DNA of 30,545 nt from NCBI GenBank assembly GCA_031551255.1, contig JAVBNW010000108.1:1-30545 (forward strand), in the 5' to 3' direction. This stretch comes from JAVBNW01 sp031551255. Its GTDB lineage: Bacteria; Bacillota; Clostridia; Christensenellales; UBA1750. Below are positions 23,880 to 30,545 of this stretch, in pieces (the first letter of the stretch is position 1; every line of letters starts with the position of its first letter). The notes below the pieces were generated by a model. The model made no database searches and was not told the DNA's origin. It saw only the letters and a program-made list of their open reading frames with translations. The translations under genes and the position numbers were made by a program.

Positions 23880-24535
23880 TCGCCGAGTTTTGCAAGGAAG
23901 GCGAGGCGCGCTACATCAGCCATTTGGATCTGATGCGCGTTGTGCAGCGCTCGCTGCGCCGCGCGAGCCTGCCGGTCGACTACTCGCAAGGTTTTAACCC
24001 GCACGCGCTGTTGTCGTTTGCGACCGCCGTGCCGGTAGGCTGCTCGAGCGCCTGCGAAATCATGGATGTTAAGCTTAATAACGACGTACTGCCCGATGAT
24101 TTTTGCGATGCGATAAACCGCGCGCTGCCCGCGGGCATGCGCGTTCTGCGCGCCCTTTGCGCCAAGGACGAGGCGCCCGCGCCGATGGCAGCAGTACAAG
24201 CGGCCCGCTATACCATCGCGCTGTGCGGCCTGTGGGCGGATGCCGTGCGGGATTTTCTCGCGGCCGATCAGCGTCTTGCGATGAAAAAAAGCAAAAAGGG
24301 TATGCGCGAGGTGGATATCCGCCCCATGGTGTACGAGCTCAGCGCGGAAGAGAAAAACGGCGAGACGGAGCTTGCGTGCATCCTTAGGCACGACAGCGCG
24401 CTGGCGCTCAAGCCGTCGCTGCTCGTGGAAGCGCTTGGCACGCAAGGCGAGCAGGCCCACCGGACGGCTCTTTTGATCAAGCGGGGAGAGGCATGGGCCC
24501 CATTGTACTCCCTTTACGAGGAGGGATGCGCATGA
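23870..24535 (+). CDS. TIGR03936 / DUF2344 protein
   Basis: A 221-residue partner of the preceding radical SAM protein. In some bacteria the two are a single fused chain. The signature is GEARYISHLDLMRVVQRSLR followed by YSQGFNPHALLSFATAVPVG. Biochemical role is unknown. I chose ATG 23870 because GGGAGG (23855-23860) is 9 bases before it; ATG 23864 is closer (3 bases) and 23876 is farther. It overlaps the radical SAM gene by 10 bases, and its own TGA overlaps the next start (ATGA), so the three genes are tightly coupled. Confidence 0.85.
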   Translation: MRMIAEFCKEGEARYISHLDLMRVVQRSLRRASLPVDYSQGFNPHALLSFATAVPVGCSSACEIMDVKLNNDVLPDDFCDAINRALPAGMRVLRALCAKDEAPAPMAAVQAARYTIALCGLWADAVRDFLAADQRLAMKKSKKGMREVDIRPMVYELSAEEKNGETELACILRHDSALALKPSLLVEALGTQGEQAHRTALLIKRGEAWAPLYSLYEEGCA

Positions 24536-25974
24536 AGAACCGCATTTTGGTAGATTGCGATCACGGGCTCACGCGCGTCGCCGTGCTGGAAGAGGGGGAT
24601 CTCGCCGAGTATTACGTCGAGCGGGAAGGGCGCTGCTGCATGGTGGGCAATGTGTATGTTGGTCGGGTGCAGAACGTGCTGCCCGGCATGCAGGCTGCCT
24701 TTATCGACATCGGCACCGATAAAAACGCCTTTTTGTATCTTGGCGACGAACAGGCCGACAGGAGCGACTATGCGTTTGGAGAGGGCTCACAGGTTCCGCA
24801 GATGGTGAAGGTGAGGCCTGGGCAAGAGTTGATGGTGCAGGTTGTCAAAGAGCCGGAGGGGCAAAAGGGCCCCCGAGTTACGACGCACGTCACCGTGCCG
24901 GGGCGGCTGGCCGTGCTTGCGACCGCCGGCAGTTACATCGGCATTTCACGCCGAATCGAAGATGAGGAAGAGCGCGAACGCCTAAGGGCCGCGGCCGAAG
25001 CGGTATGCCCCGAGGGTATGGGGCTCATCTTGCGCACCGCCGCGGTGGGGACGGCGCAGGAAGAACTTGAAGACGAGGTGCGCTTTTTGAAGGCCGAGTG
25101 GGACGTGATTGCGCGCAAGGGAAAGCACGCATCCGCGCCCAAGCGCATTCACAGAGAGGATACGCTGCTGTTGCGCACCATTAGGGATCTATTCACGTCC
25201 TGCACGGAAGAGATGCTCATCGCCGACGAAAAGCTCTATCAAAGCGCCTTTGAACACATTGAGGCGCGCTCTCCAGAGTTGCTTGACCGCGCTAAGTTCT
25301 ACCAAGGCCCGGTGTCGCTCTTTGAGCGCCATGGCGTCGAGGACAAGGCGGATAAGGCGCTCGCCCGCAAGGTGTGGCTCAAGAGCGGCGGATATCTGAT
25401 CTTCGATACCACCGAGGCGCTCACGGTCATCGACGTGAACAGCGGAAAGTTTGTCGGCAAGAAGGATTTGCAAGATACCGTGTTTCGCGTCAATATCGAG
25501 GCCGCGTCGGAGATCGCCCGCCAACTGCGCCTTCGCGATGTGGGCGGCATCATCATAATCGATTTTATCGATATGGAGGATACTCCGCGTCGCGAAGAGC
25601 TGGTGGAGACGCTCCGGGCGAAGCTAAAATGCGACAGGAACAAGACGAACGTCGTAGGCCTTACGGGGCTTGGGCTCGTGGAGATGACGCGCAAAAAGAC
25701 GCGCGCGTGCCTTTCTCGCGCGGTGCAAAAGCCCTGTCCGTGCTGCGGGGGAGGCGGCATGGTGTTTTCGCCCGACCAGATTGCCAGAAAGGCTCTTCGA
25801 GAGATTTCATTAAAGCGGCAATCGGGCGACGAGCAGCCCTATCGGCTGGAGGCTTCGCAGGATGTCATCCAGGCCTTCGAAAGGCTCGGCGGAGAGCGGA
25901 ATGTGGCGTTTATAACGCGCCCCGCCCCTCCGTCCGACGACTATGCGCTACATGCCGTGATCGGCGAATCGTAA
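24532..25974 (+). CDS. rng: Ribonuclease E/G family protein
   Basis: Endoribonuclease that cuts single-stranded AU-rich RNA, processing rRNA and mRNA in the cytosol. In 480 residues: an N-terminal segment with an embedded S1 domain (about 36-125, VGRVQNVLPGMQAAFIDIG), the RNase H-like part, and the catalytic domain with metal-binding Asp301 in TVIDVNSGK and Asp344 in IIIIDFIDM. The Zn-link cysteines are in PCPCCGGGG (402-405). The C-terminal scaffold of RNase E is lacking, so RNase G is the better name. The start is ATG 24532 after GAGGAGGG; an earlier in-frame ATG (24493) lacks a site. In many Firmicutes the rplU-rpmA ribosomal genes follow; here they do not. Confidence 0.92.
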   Translation: MKNRILVDCDHGLTRVAVLEEGDLAEYYVEREGRCCMVGNVYVGRVQNVLPGMQAAFIDIGTDKNAFLYLGDEQADRSDYAFGEGSQVPQMVKVRPGQELMVQVVKEPEGQKGPRVTTHVTVPGRLAVLATAGSYIGISRRIEDEEERERLRAAAEAVCPEGMGLILRTAAVGTAQEELEDEVRFLKAEWDVIARKGKHASAPKRIHREDTLLLRTIRDLFTSCTEEMLIADEKLYQSAFEHIEARSPELLDRAKFYQGPVSLFERHGVEDKADKALARKVWLKSGGYLIFDTTEALTVIDVNSGKFVGKKDLQDTVFRVNIEAASEIARQLRLRDVGGIIIIDFIDMEDTPRREELVETLRAKLKCDRNKTNVVGLTGLGLVEMTRKKTRACLSRAVQKPCPCCGGGGMVFSPDQIARKALREISLKRQSGDEQPYRLEASQDVIQAFERLGGERNVAFITRPAPPSDDYALHAVIGES

Positions 25975-26006
25975 AAATATAGAACATAAACTAGGAGGAA
26001 TTTTTT

Positions 26007-26771
26007 ATGCGGATCGGCAGATTTTTAACCAAGAACGGCACGCACTACGGCGTTATCGAGGGTGAAAACATCAAGCTGCTTGCGCGCGAGCCGTTTTCCG
26101 GCATCGAGTATACGGGCGATACGGTCGCGATGAGCGACGTTACCGTGCTTGCGCCCTGCGAACCCAGCAAGATCGTCGCCGTCGGGCTTAACTACCGCGA
26201 CCACATCGCTGAAATGCACGACAAGACGCCTGAGGATCCGGTCATTTTCATGAAGCCAAACACCGCCGCCATCGCGCCTGACGAGCGCATCGTGCGCCCG
26301 AAGGATTCCCAGCGCGTAGATTACGAGGCCGAGGTCGCCGCGGTCATCGGCAAAAAGCTTACGAAAGTGACGCCCGAACAGGCGCGCGAAGGCGTGCTGG
26401 GCTTTACCATTTTAAACGACGTAACCGCGCGGGACATTCAGCGCAAGGACGAGCAGTGGACGCGCGGCAAGGGCTACGACACCTTCGCCCCGTTTGGCCC
26501 GCATATCGACACCGAGTTCGATCCCCGCAAGCCCATGCGCATCCGCGCGGTGCTCAACGGCGAAACGAAGCAGGATTCCACCACCAACCTGATGATCCAC
26601 GACCCTTATGTGCTCATCGCCTTCATCACCCGCGGCATGACGCTGCTTCCCGGCGATGTCGTCACCACCGGCACTCCCTCGGGCGTAGGGCCCATGCAGG
26701 ATGGGGATGTGATCGAGGTGATCGTCGAGGGCATCGGGACGCTTCGCAACGGCGTGATCGACGAAAAATAA
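26007..26771 (+). CDS. Fumarylacetoacetate hydrolase family protein
   Basis: A 254-residue FAH-fold metal-dependent enzyme. Relatives are acylpyruvases, oxaloacetate decarboxylases, or hydratases of aromatic breakdown. Metal ligands are visible as Glu107 and Glu109 in VDYEAEVA and Asp138 in TILNDVTARD. IVAVGLNYRDHIAEM is the typical entry to the domain, and TTGTPSGVGPMQDGD is the family's late signature. The N-terminal ~50 residues form the short FAH_N-like cap. AGGAGG lies 9 bases before ATG. It follows rng by 32 bases without a visible terminator. Substrate is undetermined; no catabolic partner genes lie nearby, which favours a housekeeping role such as oxaloacetate or acylpyruvate removal. 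Confidence 0.88.
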   Translation: MRIGRFLTKNGTHYGVIEGENIKLLAREPFSGIEYTGDTVAMSDVTVLAPCEPSKIVAVGLNYRDHIAEMHDKTPEDPVIFMKPNTAAIAPDERIVRPKDSQRVDYEAEVAAVIGKKLTKVTPEQAREGVLGFTILNDVTARDIQRKDEQWTRGKGYDTFAPFGPHIDTEFDPRKPMRIRAVLNGETKQDSTTNLMIHDPYVLIAFITRGMTLLPGDVVTTGTPSGVGPMQDGDVIEVIVEGIGTLRNGVIDEK

Positions 26772-26816
26772 CGGCATGATCAATACCGCTTTGGCGGCGC
26801 TAAATGGGGGATAGTC

Positions 26817-27116
26817 ATGTACGAATCGAAGCTTCAGAGCGAAAGCGCGGACAGGCTGTTTCAGGCCATACTTACGTTGCAGACCATCGAGGATTGCTAC
26901 CGCTTCTTTGAGGATGTACTGACGATCGGCGAGCTTGGTTCCATGGCGCAGCGCTTGCAGGTGGCGCGCATGCTCGACGGCGGTTCTACGTATCAAGAGA
27001 TCGTCGCCGAAACCGGCGCGAGTTCCGCGACGATCAGCCGCGTGAACCGCTGCCTTCACTACGGCGCGGAAGGCTACCGCCGCGTGCTTGACCGCACAAA
27101 GGATAAAAACGCGTGA
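26817..27116 (+). CDS. YerC/YecD family TrpR-like regulator
   Basis: A 99-residue DNA-binding protein of the TrpR superfamily, YerC/YecD branch, which is common next to pcrA in Firmicutes. RFFEDVLTIGELGSMAQRLQ is the family signature, and the helix-turn-helix is TYQEIVAETGASSATISRVN (about 62-81). The ligand, if any, is unknown. GGGGG is 6 bases before the ATG. Its stop TGA overlaps the GTG start of the helicase gene (GTGA), so the two are translationally coupled, a pairing conserved in Bacillus (yerC region near pcrA). Autoregulation of the helicase operon is a reasonable inference but not shown. Confidence 0.88.
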   Translation: MYESKLQSESADRLFQAILTLQTIEDCYRFFEDVLTIGELGSMAQRLQVARMLDGGSTYQEIVAETGASSATISRVNRCLHYGAEGYRRVLDRTKDKNA

Positions 27117-29440
27117 CACAGGCGGAATTTACCCAGCGCAAGCGCGATTTGCTGGAAAAAGAATTTGCGCACCTGAACGAGCGCCAGCGCGAAGCGGTTT
27201 TCTGCACGCGCGGGCCGCTTCTGGTGCTCGCGGGCGCGGGCTCGGGTAAGACGTCGGTTCTGACAAACCGCATCGCCTACCTGCAGCGCTTTGGCGACGC
27301 GTACCACGATGAAGGCGCCGCCAGACTTTCGCAGAACGATTGGGCGCATCTTACGAGCATCGACGCGATCGACAAAAGGGCGGAAGAGCTCCTTGCGGTA
27401 CGCCCCGTCTCTCCGCGCGCGATTCTGGCGATCACTTTTACCAACAAGGCGGCGCGCGAGATGCGCGAGCGCCTGATCGGCATGCGCGTTCCGGACGGCG
27501 CGTGGGTGTGCACGTTTCACGCCGCCTGCGTGCGCATCCTTCGCCAGGATGCCGACAAGCTGGGCTATACCCGCGCATTTACCATTATGGATGCGGACGA
27601 TCAGAACACGTTGGTGAAGGAAATCCTCAAAAGCATGGGCCTTTCGGACAAGGACTACGCCCCGCGCGACTTGCGAGCGATCATCAGCTCGGCCAAGAGC
27701 GATATGCTCACCCCCGACGAGCACTTTAGCCAATCCATACGCGACCGAAAGGCGCAAACCGTGCACGACGTGTACGTCGCGTACGAAAAGCGCTTAAAAG
27801 ATATGAACGCGATGGACTTTGACGACCTTTTGCTCAAAACGTTGGAGCTCTTTTCCACCCATCCGCCGGTGCTGGAATATTACCGACGCAAGTTCAGCCA
27901 TATTCTCGTGGACGAGTACCAGGATACCAACCACATGCAGTACATGTTCGTGCAGTTGCTTAGCGCATCGCGCAATGTGTGCGTGGTGGGGGACGACGAT
28001 CAGTCGATCTACGGCTGGCGCGGCGCGGATGTCCGCAATATTCTGGACTTTGAGAAGGATTATGCCCCTTGCGCGGTGGTAAAGCTCGAGCAGAACTACC
28101 GCTCTACCAACAACATCCTCGAAGCCGCGAACCACGTGATCGAAAACAACTTTTCCCGTAAGAAAAAAACGCTGTGGTCGGCGCGGGATGCGGGAGAAAA
28201 GCTGCACCTTTGCGGTTTTGCGGACGAGCAGGAGGAGGCCGCGTTCGTAGCGCGCGAGATATATCGCATGGCAAACGAGCACGGTATGCGATACGGAGAT
28301 TTTGCGATTCTCTATCGCGCCAACGCGCAGTCCCGCGTGCCGGAGGAACACTTTGTCAAGGCCGGCATTCCCTACAGCATTTACGGAGGCGTCAGGTTTT
28401 ATGAGCGCAAGGAAGTTAAGGACGTGCTCGCGTATCTGCGCGCGGTCGAAAACCCGCTGGATGAGATCAGCCTTCGCCGCATCGTCAACACGCCCAGGCG
28501 GGGCATCGGCGATGCGACCATAGCGGCGCTGCTCGATCGAGCGACGGCGCGCGGCGAAAGTTTTTTTGAGGCGTTGATGGAGCCGGAAGACGCGGGACTT
28601 TCCGGCCGCGCGGCAAAGGCCGTGAGCGCCTTTTCGGAGCTTTTGTCGGTGCTCATAGCCATGAAGGCGACCATGGGGGTCGCGGATTTTGTGCGGGAAC
28701 TCATCGACGTAACCGGCATCGCCAAGCCGTTTGAAGAGGCGGACGACGAGGAGTCCCAATCCCGCCTGGGCAACATACGCGAGATGATCTCGGCGGTGGA
28801 AGAGTACGAAAACTCGGCGGAAGAACCAAGCTTAGGGGGCTTTCTGGAGAGCGCTGCGCTCGTTTCCGATATCGACGGCCTGAGCGAGGGCTCCGGCGCG
28901 GCGGCGATGATGACGCTGCACAGCGCCAAAGGGCTTGAATTTCCGGTGGTGTTCGTGCTGGGCATGGAAGAGGGCGTGTTCCCGGGTGCGCGGGCCTTTC
29001 TCGAGGAAGAAAAGTTAGAGGAAGAGCGCAGGCTTTGTTATGTGGGCATCACCCGCGCCAAGGATCTTTTATTTCTTACCTATGCCGCGCGGCGCATGCT
29101 GTATGGCAACACCGAATACCATGTGCCCTCCCGCTTCCTCGGGGAGATACCGGAGGAATACGTCGTCAGGAACGACGCGCAGGCAAAGCGCCCGGAGCCG
29201 CGAAAGGTTTCCGGCCCATGGAAAGATTCGCCTTTTTCTAAAGCTGCTCCGGCCGGCGGGCCTACGCCTTTGCGCAAGCCGCAGGCCTCGGCGACATACC
29301 GTGCGGGCGATCGGGTCAGGCACGAAAGCTTCGGCGATGGAACGGTGATCGACGCGAAGGGCGATACCGTGCGCGTGGCGTTTCCTGGGCAGGGCATCAA
29401 GGTGTTTTCCGCGGCCGTCGCACCGATGCGCAAGGTATAA
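27113..29440 (+). CDS. pcrA: UvrD/PcrA-type DNA helicase
   Basis: Superfamily 1 3'-5' helicase of 775 residues, for nucleotide excision repair, plasmid rolling-circle replication and clearing of RecA or stalled transcription. Motifs in order: Walker A AGAGSGKTS (40-48), TFTNKAAREMRERL (Ia), VDEYQDTN (II), GDDDQSIYGWRGA (III), LEQNYRST (IV), TLHSAKGLEFPVVF (V), and RRLCYVGITRAKD (VI). A C-terminal Tudor-like module (GDRVRHESFGDGTVIDAKGD), used in PcrA to bind RNA polymerase, is preserved. The start is GTG at 27113 after AAAGGA at 9 bases. It precedes the ligase gene, as pcrA-ligA does in many Firmicutes. Confidence 0.93.
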   Translation: MTQAEFTQRKRDLLEKEFAHLNERQREAVFCTRGPLLVLAGAGSGKTSVLTNRIAYLQRFGDAYHDEGAARLSQNDWAHLTSIDAIDKRAEELLAVRPVSPRAILAITFTNKAAREMRERLIGMRVPDGAWVCTFHAACVRILRQDADKLGYTRAFTIMDADDQNTLVKEILKSMGLSDKDYAPRDLRAIISSAKSDMLTPDEHFSQSIRDRKAQTVHDVYVAYEKRLKDMNAMDFDDLLLKTLELFSTHPPVLEYYRRKFSHILVDEYQDTNHMQYMFVQLLSASRNVCVVGDDDQSIYGWRGADVRNILDFEKDYAPCAVVKLEQNYRSTNNILEAANHVIENNFSRKKKTLWSARDAGEKLHLCGFADEQEEAAFVAREIYRMANEHGMRYGDFAILYRANAQSRVPEEHFVKAGIPYSIYGGVRFYERKEVKDVLAYLRAVENPLDEISLRRIVNTPRRGIGDATIAALLDRATARGESFFEALMEPEDAGLSGRAAKAVSAFSELLSVLIAMKATMGVADFVRELIDVTGIAKPFEEADDEESQSRLGNIREMISAVEEYENSAEEPSLGGFLESAALVSDIDGLSEGSGAAAMMTLHSAKGLEFPVVFVLGMEEGVFPGARAFLEEEKLEEERRLCYVGITRAKDLLFLTYAARRMLYGNTEYHVPSRFLGEIPEEYVVRNDAQAKRPEPRKVSGPWKDSPFSKAAPAGGPTPLRKPQASATYRAGDRVRHESFGDGTVIDAKGDTVRVAFPGQGIKVFSAAVAPMRKV

Positions 29441-29657
29441 GTTGCGCGTGTAGGAGATTCATAGTTCTTGGACGGCCGGTTTACGCGCCACCCCTATCGG
29501 CGCAGCTTTGCTGTGCCGCTTTAAGGTCGCCCCTGAATTCCATCCATATGGAAGGCTTCAAAGAGGCGATGCCGGGGAGTGGAAGAAAACGGCATGTTTT
29601 GGCTACGCTATGGCATAAGGAAAGTACGTTACCTATGCGGCACAGGAGGGGAGCCCG
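29441..29657 (+). other. Spacer between helicase and ligase genes
   Basis: This 217-base spacer contains no convincing gene. A 9-pair stem CGGCGCAGC (29498-29506) with GCTGTGCCG (29510-29518), with one wobble, is followed by only three T residues and may be a weak terminator of the helicase operon. A short TCCATATGGA palindrome lies near 29549. AGGAGGGG (29644-29651) is the ribosome binding site of the ligase gene. No clear promoter was found. Confidence 0.4.
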
Positions 29658-30545
29658 TTGGACAAGATCGAGCGGATGAAGGCGCTTGCGGCCGAGCTGA
29701 ACGAGCACGCGAGGCGCTATTACGAGTTGGACGACACCGTCATATCGGATGCGGAGTACGACCGCCTGTTTTACGAGATGCGCGCGCTGGAGGAGGAGAC
29801 GGGCGTAGTGGCGCCCGACAGCCCGACCCGGCGCGTCGGCGGGCAGCCGCTCAGCGCGTTTGCCCCGCACAGGCACATTACGCCGCTTTACTCGCTGGAC
29901 AAGGCGCAAAGCGTCGATGCCCTGCGCGCGTGGGCCGCGCGGTGTGAGAGGTTGCTTTCGCAGGCGGGCGACGCTACGCCTTTGCGCTATGTGATCGAGT
30001 ATAAGTTCGACGGGCTGACCATCAACCTTACGTACGAAGGCGGCGCGCTTATTCAGGCAGCCACCCGCGGCAACGGGGTGGTGGGCGAGGCGATTCTCGA
30101 GCAGGCGCGAACGGTGCGCGACGTGCCGCTGACGATCCCCTATCAAGGGCTTGTCGAGGTACAGGGCGAATGCGTGATGCTGCTCTCTCAGCTTAGGCGC
30201 TACAACCGGCGCGAGGCCGTGCCGCTGAAGAATGCGCGCAACGGCGCGGCGGGCGCGCTGCGCAATCTAGACCCGAAGGAAACGGCCAAGCGCCACTTAA
30301 ACGCGTTTTTTTACCAGGTCGGTACGATTCAAAATCCGCCGTTTGACGATCATATGGGCATGATCGCCTTCTTGCAGGAAAACGGTTTTGCGGTAAGTCC
30401 TTATCAGAGCGTGTTTGCAACAATTGAAGAGGTATGCGAAGAGGTCGAGACGCTGGGTGATCATAGAACCGAGCTTGATTACCTGATCGACGGAGTTGTG
30501 ATCAAAATTGCCGATTTTGCGCAGCGCGAGGCCTTGGGCTATACC
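29658..30545 (+). CDS. ligA: NAD-dependent DNA ligase, N-terminal part (cut by window end)
   Basis: The first 296 codons of a LigA-type ligase, which seals nicks using NAD+. The start is TTG at 29658 with AGGAGGGG 6 bases upstream. Domain Ia is visible (ARRYYELDDTVISDAEYDRL), then PTRRVGGQPLSAF and the adenylation site EYKFDGL with the catalytic lysine at 116, KNARNGAAGALRNLDPKETA and LIDGVVIKIADF. Several positions differ from the standard family: ATRGNGVVGEAIL instead of TRGDGxxGEDVT, and TPLYSLDKA instead of MLSLDNA. This may be a divergent paralogue or a lineage-specific LigA. The BRCT, zinc-finger and HhH domains lie beyond the window. Confidence 0.85.
   Translation, partial: MDKIERMKALAAELNEHARRYYELDDTVISDAEYDRLFYEMRALEEETGVVAPDSPTRRVGGQPLSAFAPHRHITPLYSLDKAQSVDALRAWAARCERLLSQAGDATPLRYVIEYKFDGLTINLTYEGGALIQAATRGNGVVGEAILEQARTVRDVPLTIPYQGLVEVQGECVMLLSQLRRYNRREAVPLKNARNGAAGALRNLDPKETAKRHLNAFFYQVGTIQNPPFDDHMGMIAFLQENGFAVSPYQSVFATIEEVCEEVETLGDHRTELDYLIDGVVIKIADFAQREALGYT

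Noticed and set aside
29481..30146. 221-codon minus-strand frame opposite the ligase gene
   Set aside because: It is antisense to clear ligase coding sequence and lacks family likeness; such long shadow frames are common in GC-rich DNA.

Overview
The window looks like chromosomal DNA of a GC-rich, endospore-forming member of the Clostridia. The reasons are Firmicute-style AGGAGG ribosome binding sites, frequent TTG/GTG starts, an adjacent spoIVFA/spoIVFB pair, a PF06541 membrane protein, a YerC-type TrpR-like regulator and the TIGR03960/TIGR03936/RNase G trio. A Christensenellales-like lineage would fit, but I cannot fix the taxon from this sequence. There are no rRNA or tRNA genes, CRISPR arrays, transposases or integrases.

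Layout. Positions 1-478 are a gene-free stretch holding two imperfect copies of a hairpin-bearing repeat. Next comes a plus-strand, operon-like run (479-7575): a Thermotoga-type S-adenosylhomocysteine hydrolase, a translationally coupled SAH/MTA/adenosine deaminase, a TolB-like lipoprotein and a GH2 glycosidase. Positions 7575-9523 are an accessory region of two self-contained single-gene units. Each has a ~250 bp 5' element (terminator-like hairpin plus a perfectly shared promoter), one unrelated AT-richer gene (a flavin reductase-like protein, then a TIGR04076 protein) and a ~70 bp 3' hairpin element. A broken GNAT acetyltransferase fragment lies between the units. A 1426-residue activase/dehydratase fusion of the 2-hydroxyacyl-CoA dehydratase type (9592-13872) is on the minus strand.

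From about 14.0 kb come a PF06541 membrane protein, a tyrosine phosphatase-like protein and a RodA/FtsW/SpoVE glycosyltransferase. Then follows an AT-richer block (16998-19531) with an iron-sulfur flavoprotein-like reductase, a methyltransferase and a QueG-like double-cluster Fe-S protein. A minus-strand VOC protein is next, then the sporulation pair spoIVFA-spoIVFB with a candidate sigma-E promoter. The trio radical SAM TIGR03960 / TIGR03936 / RNase G follows from a good sigma-A promoter, then an FAH-family hydrolase, a YerC-like regulator, a UvrD/PcrA helicase, and the 5' part of a divergent NAD-dependent DNA ligase that runs off the end.

Most notable: the paired promoter-carrying cassettes at 7.6-9.5 kb; the ahcY-deaminase pair, whose purine-pocket residues suggest SAM recycling through S-inosylhomocysteine; and the concentration of flavin and Fe-S redox genes in AT-richer, apparently acquired segments.
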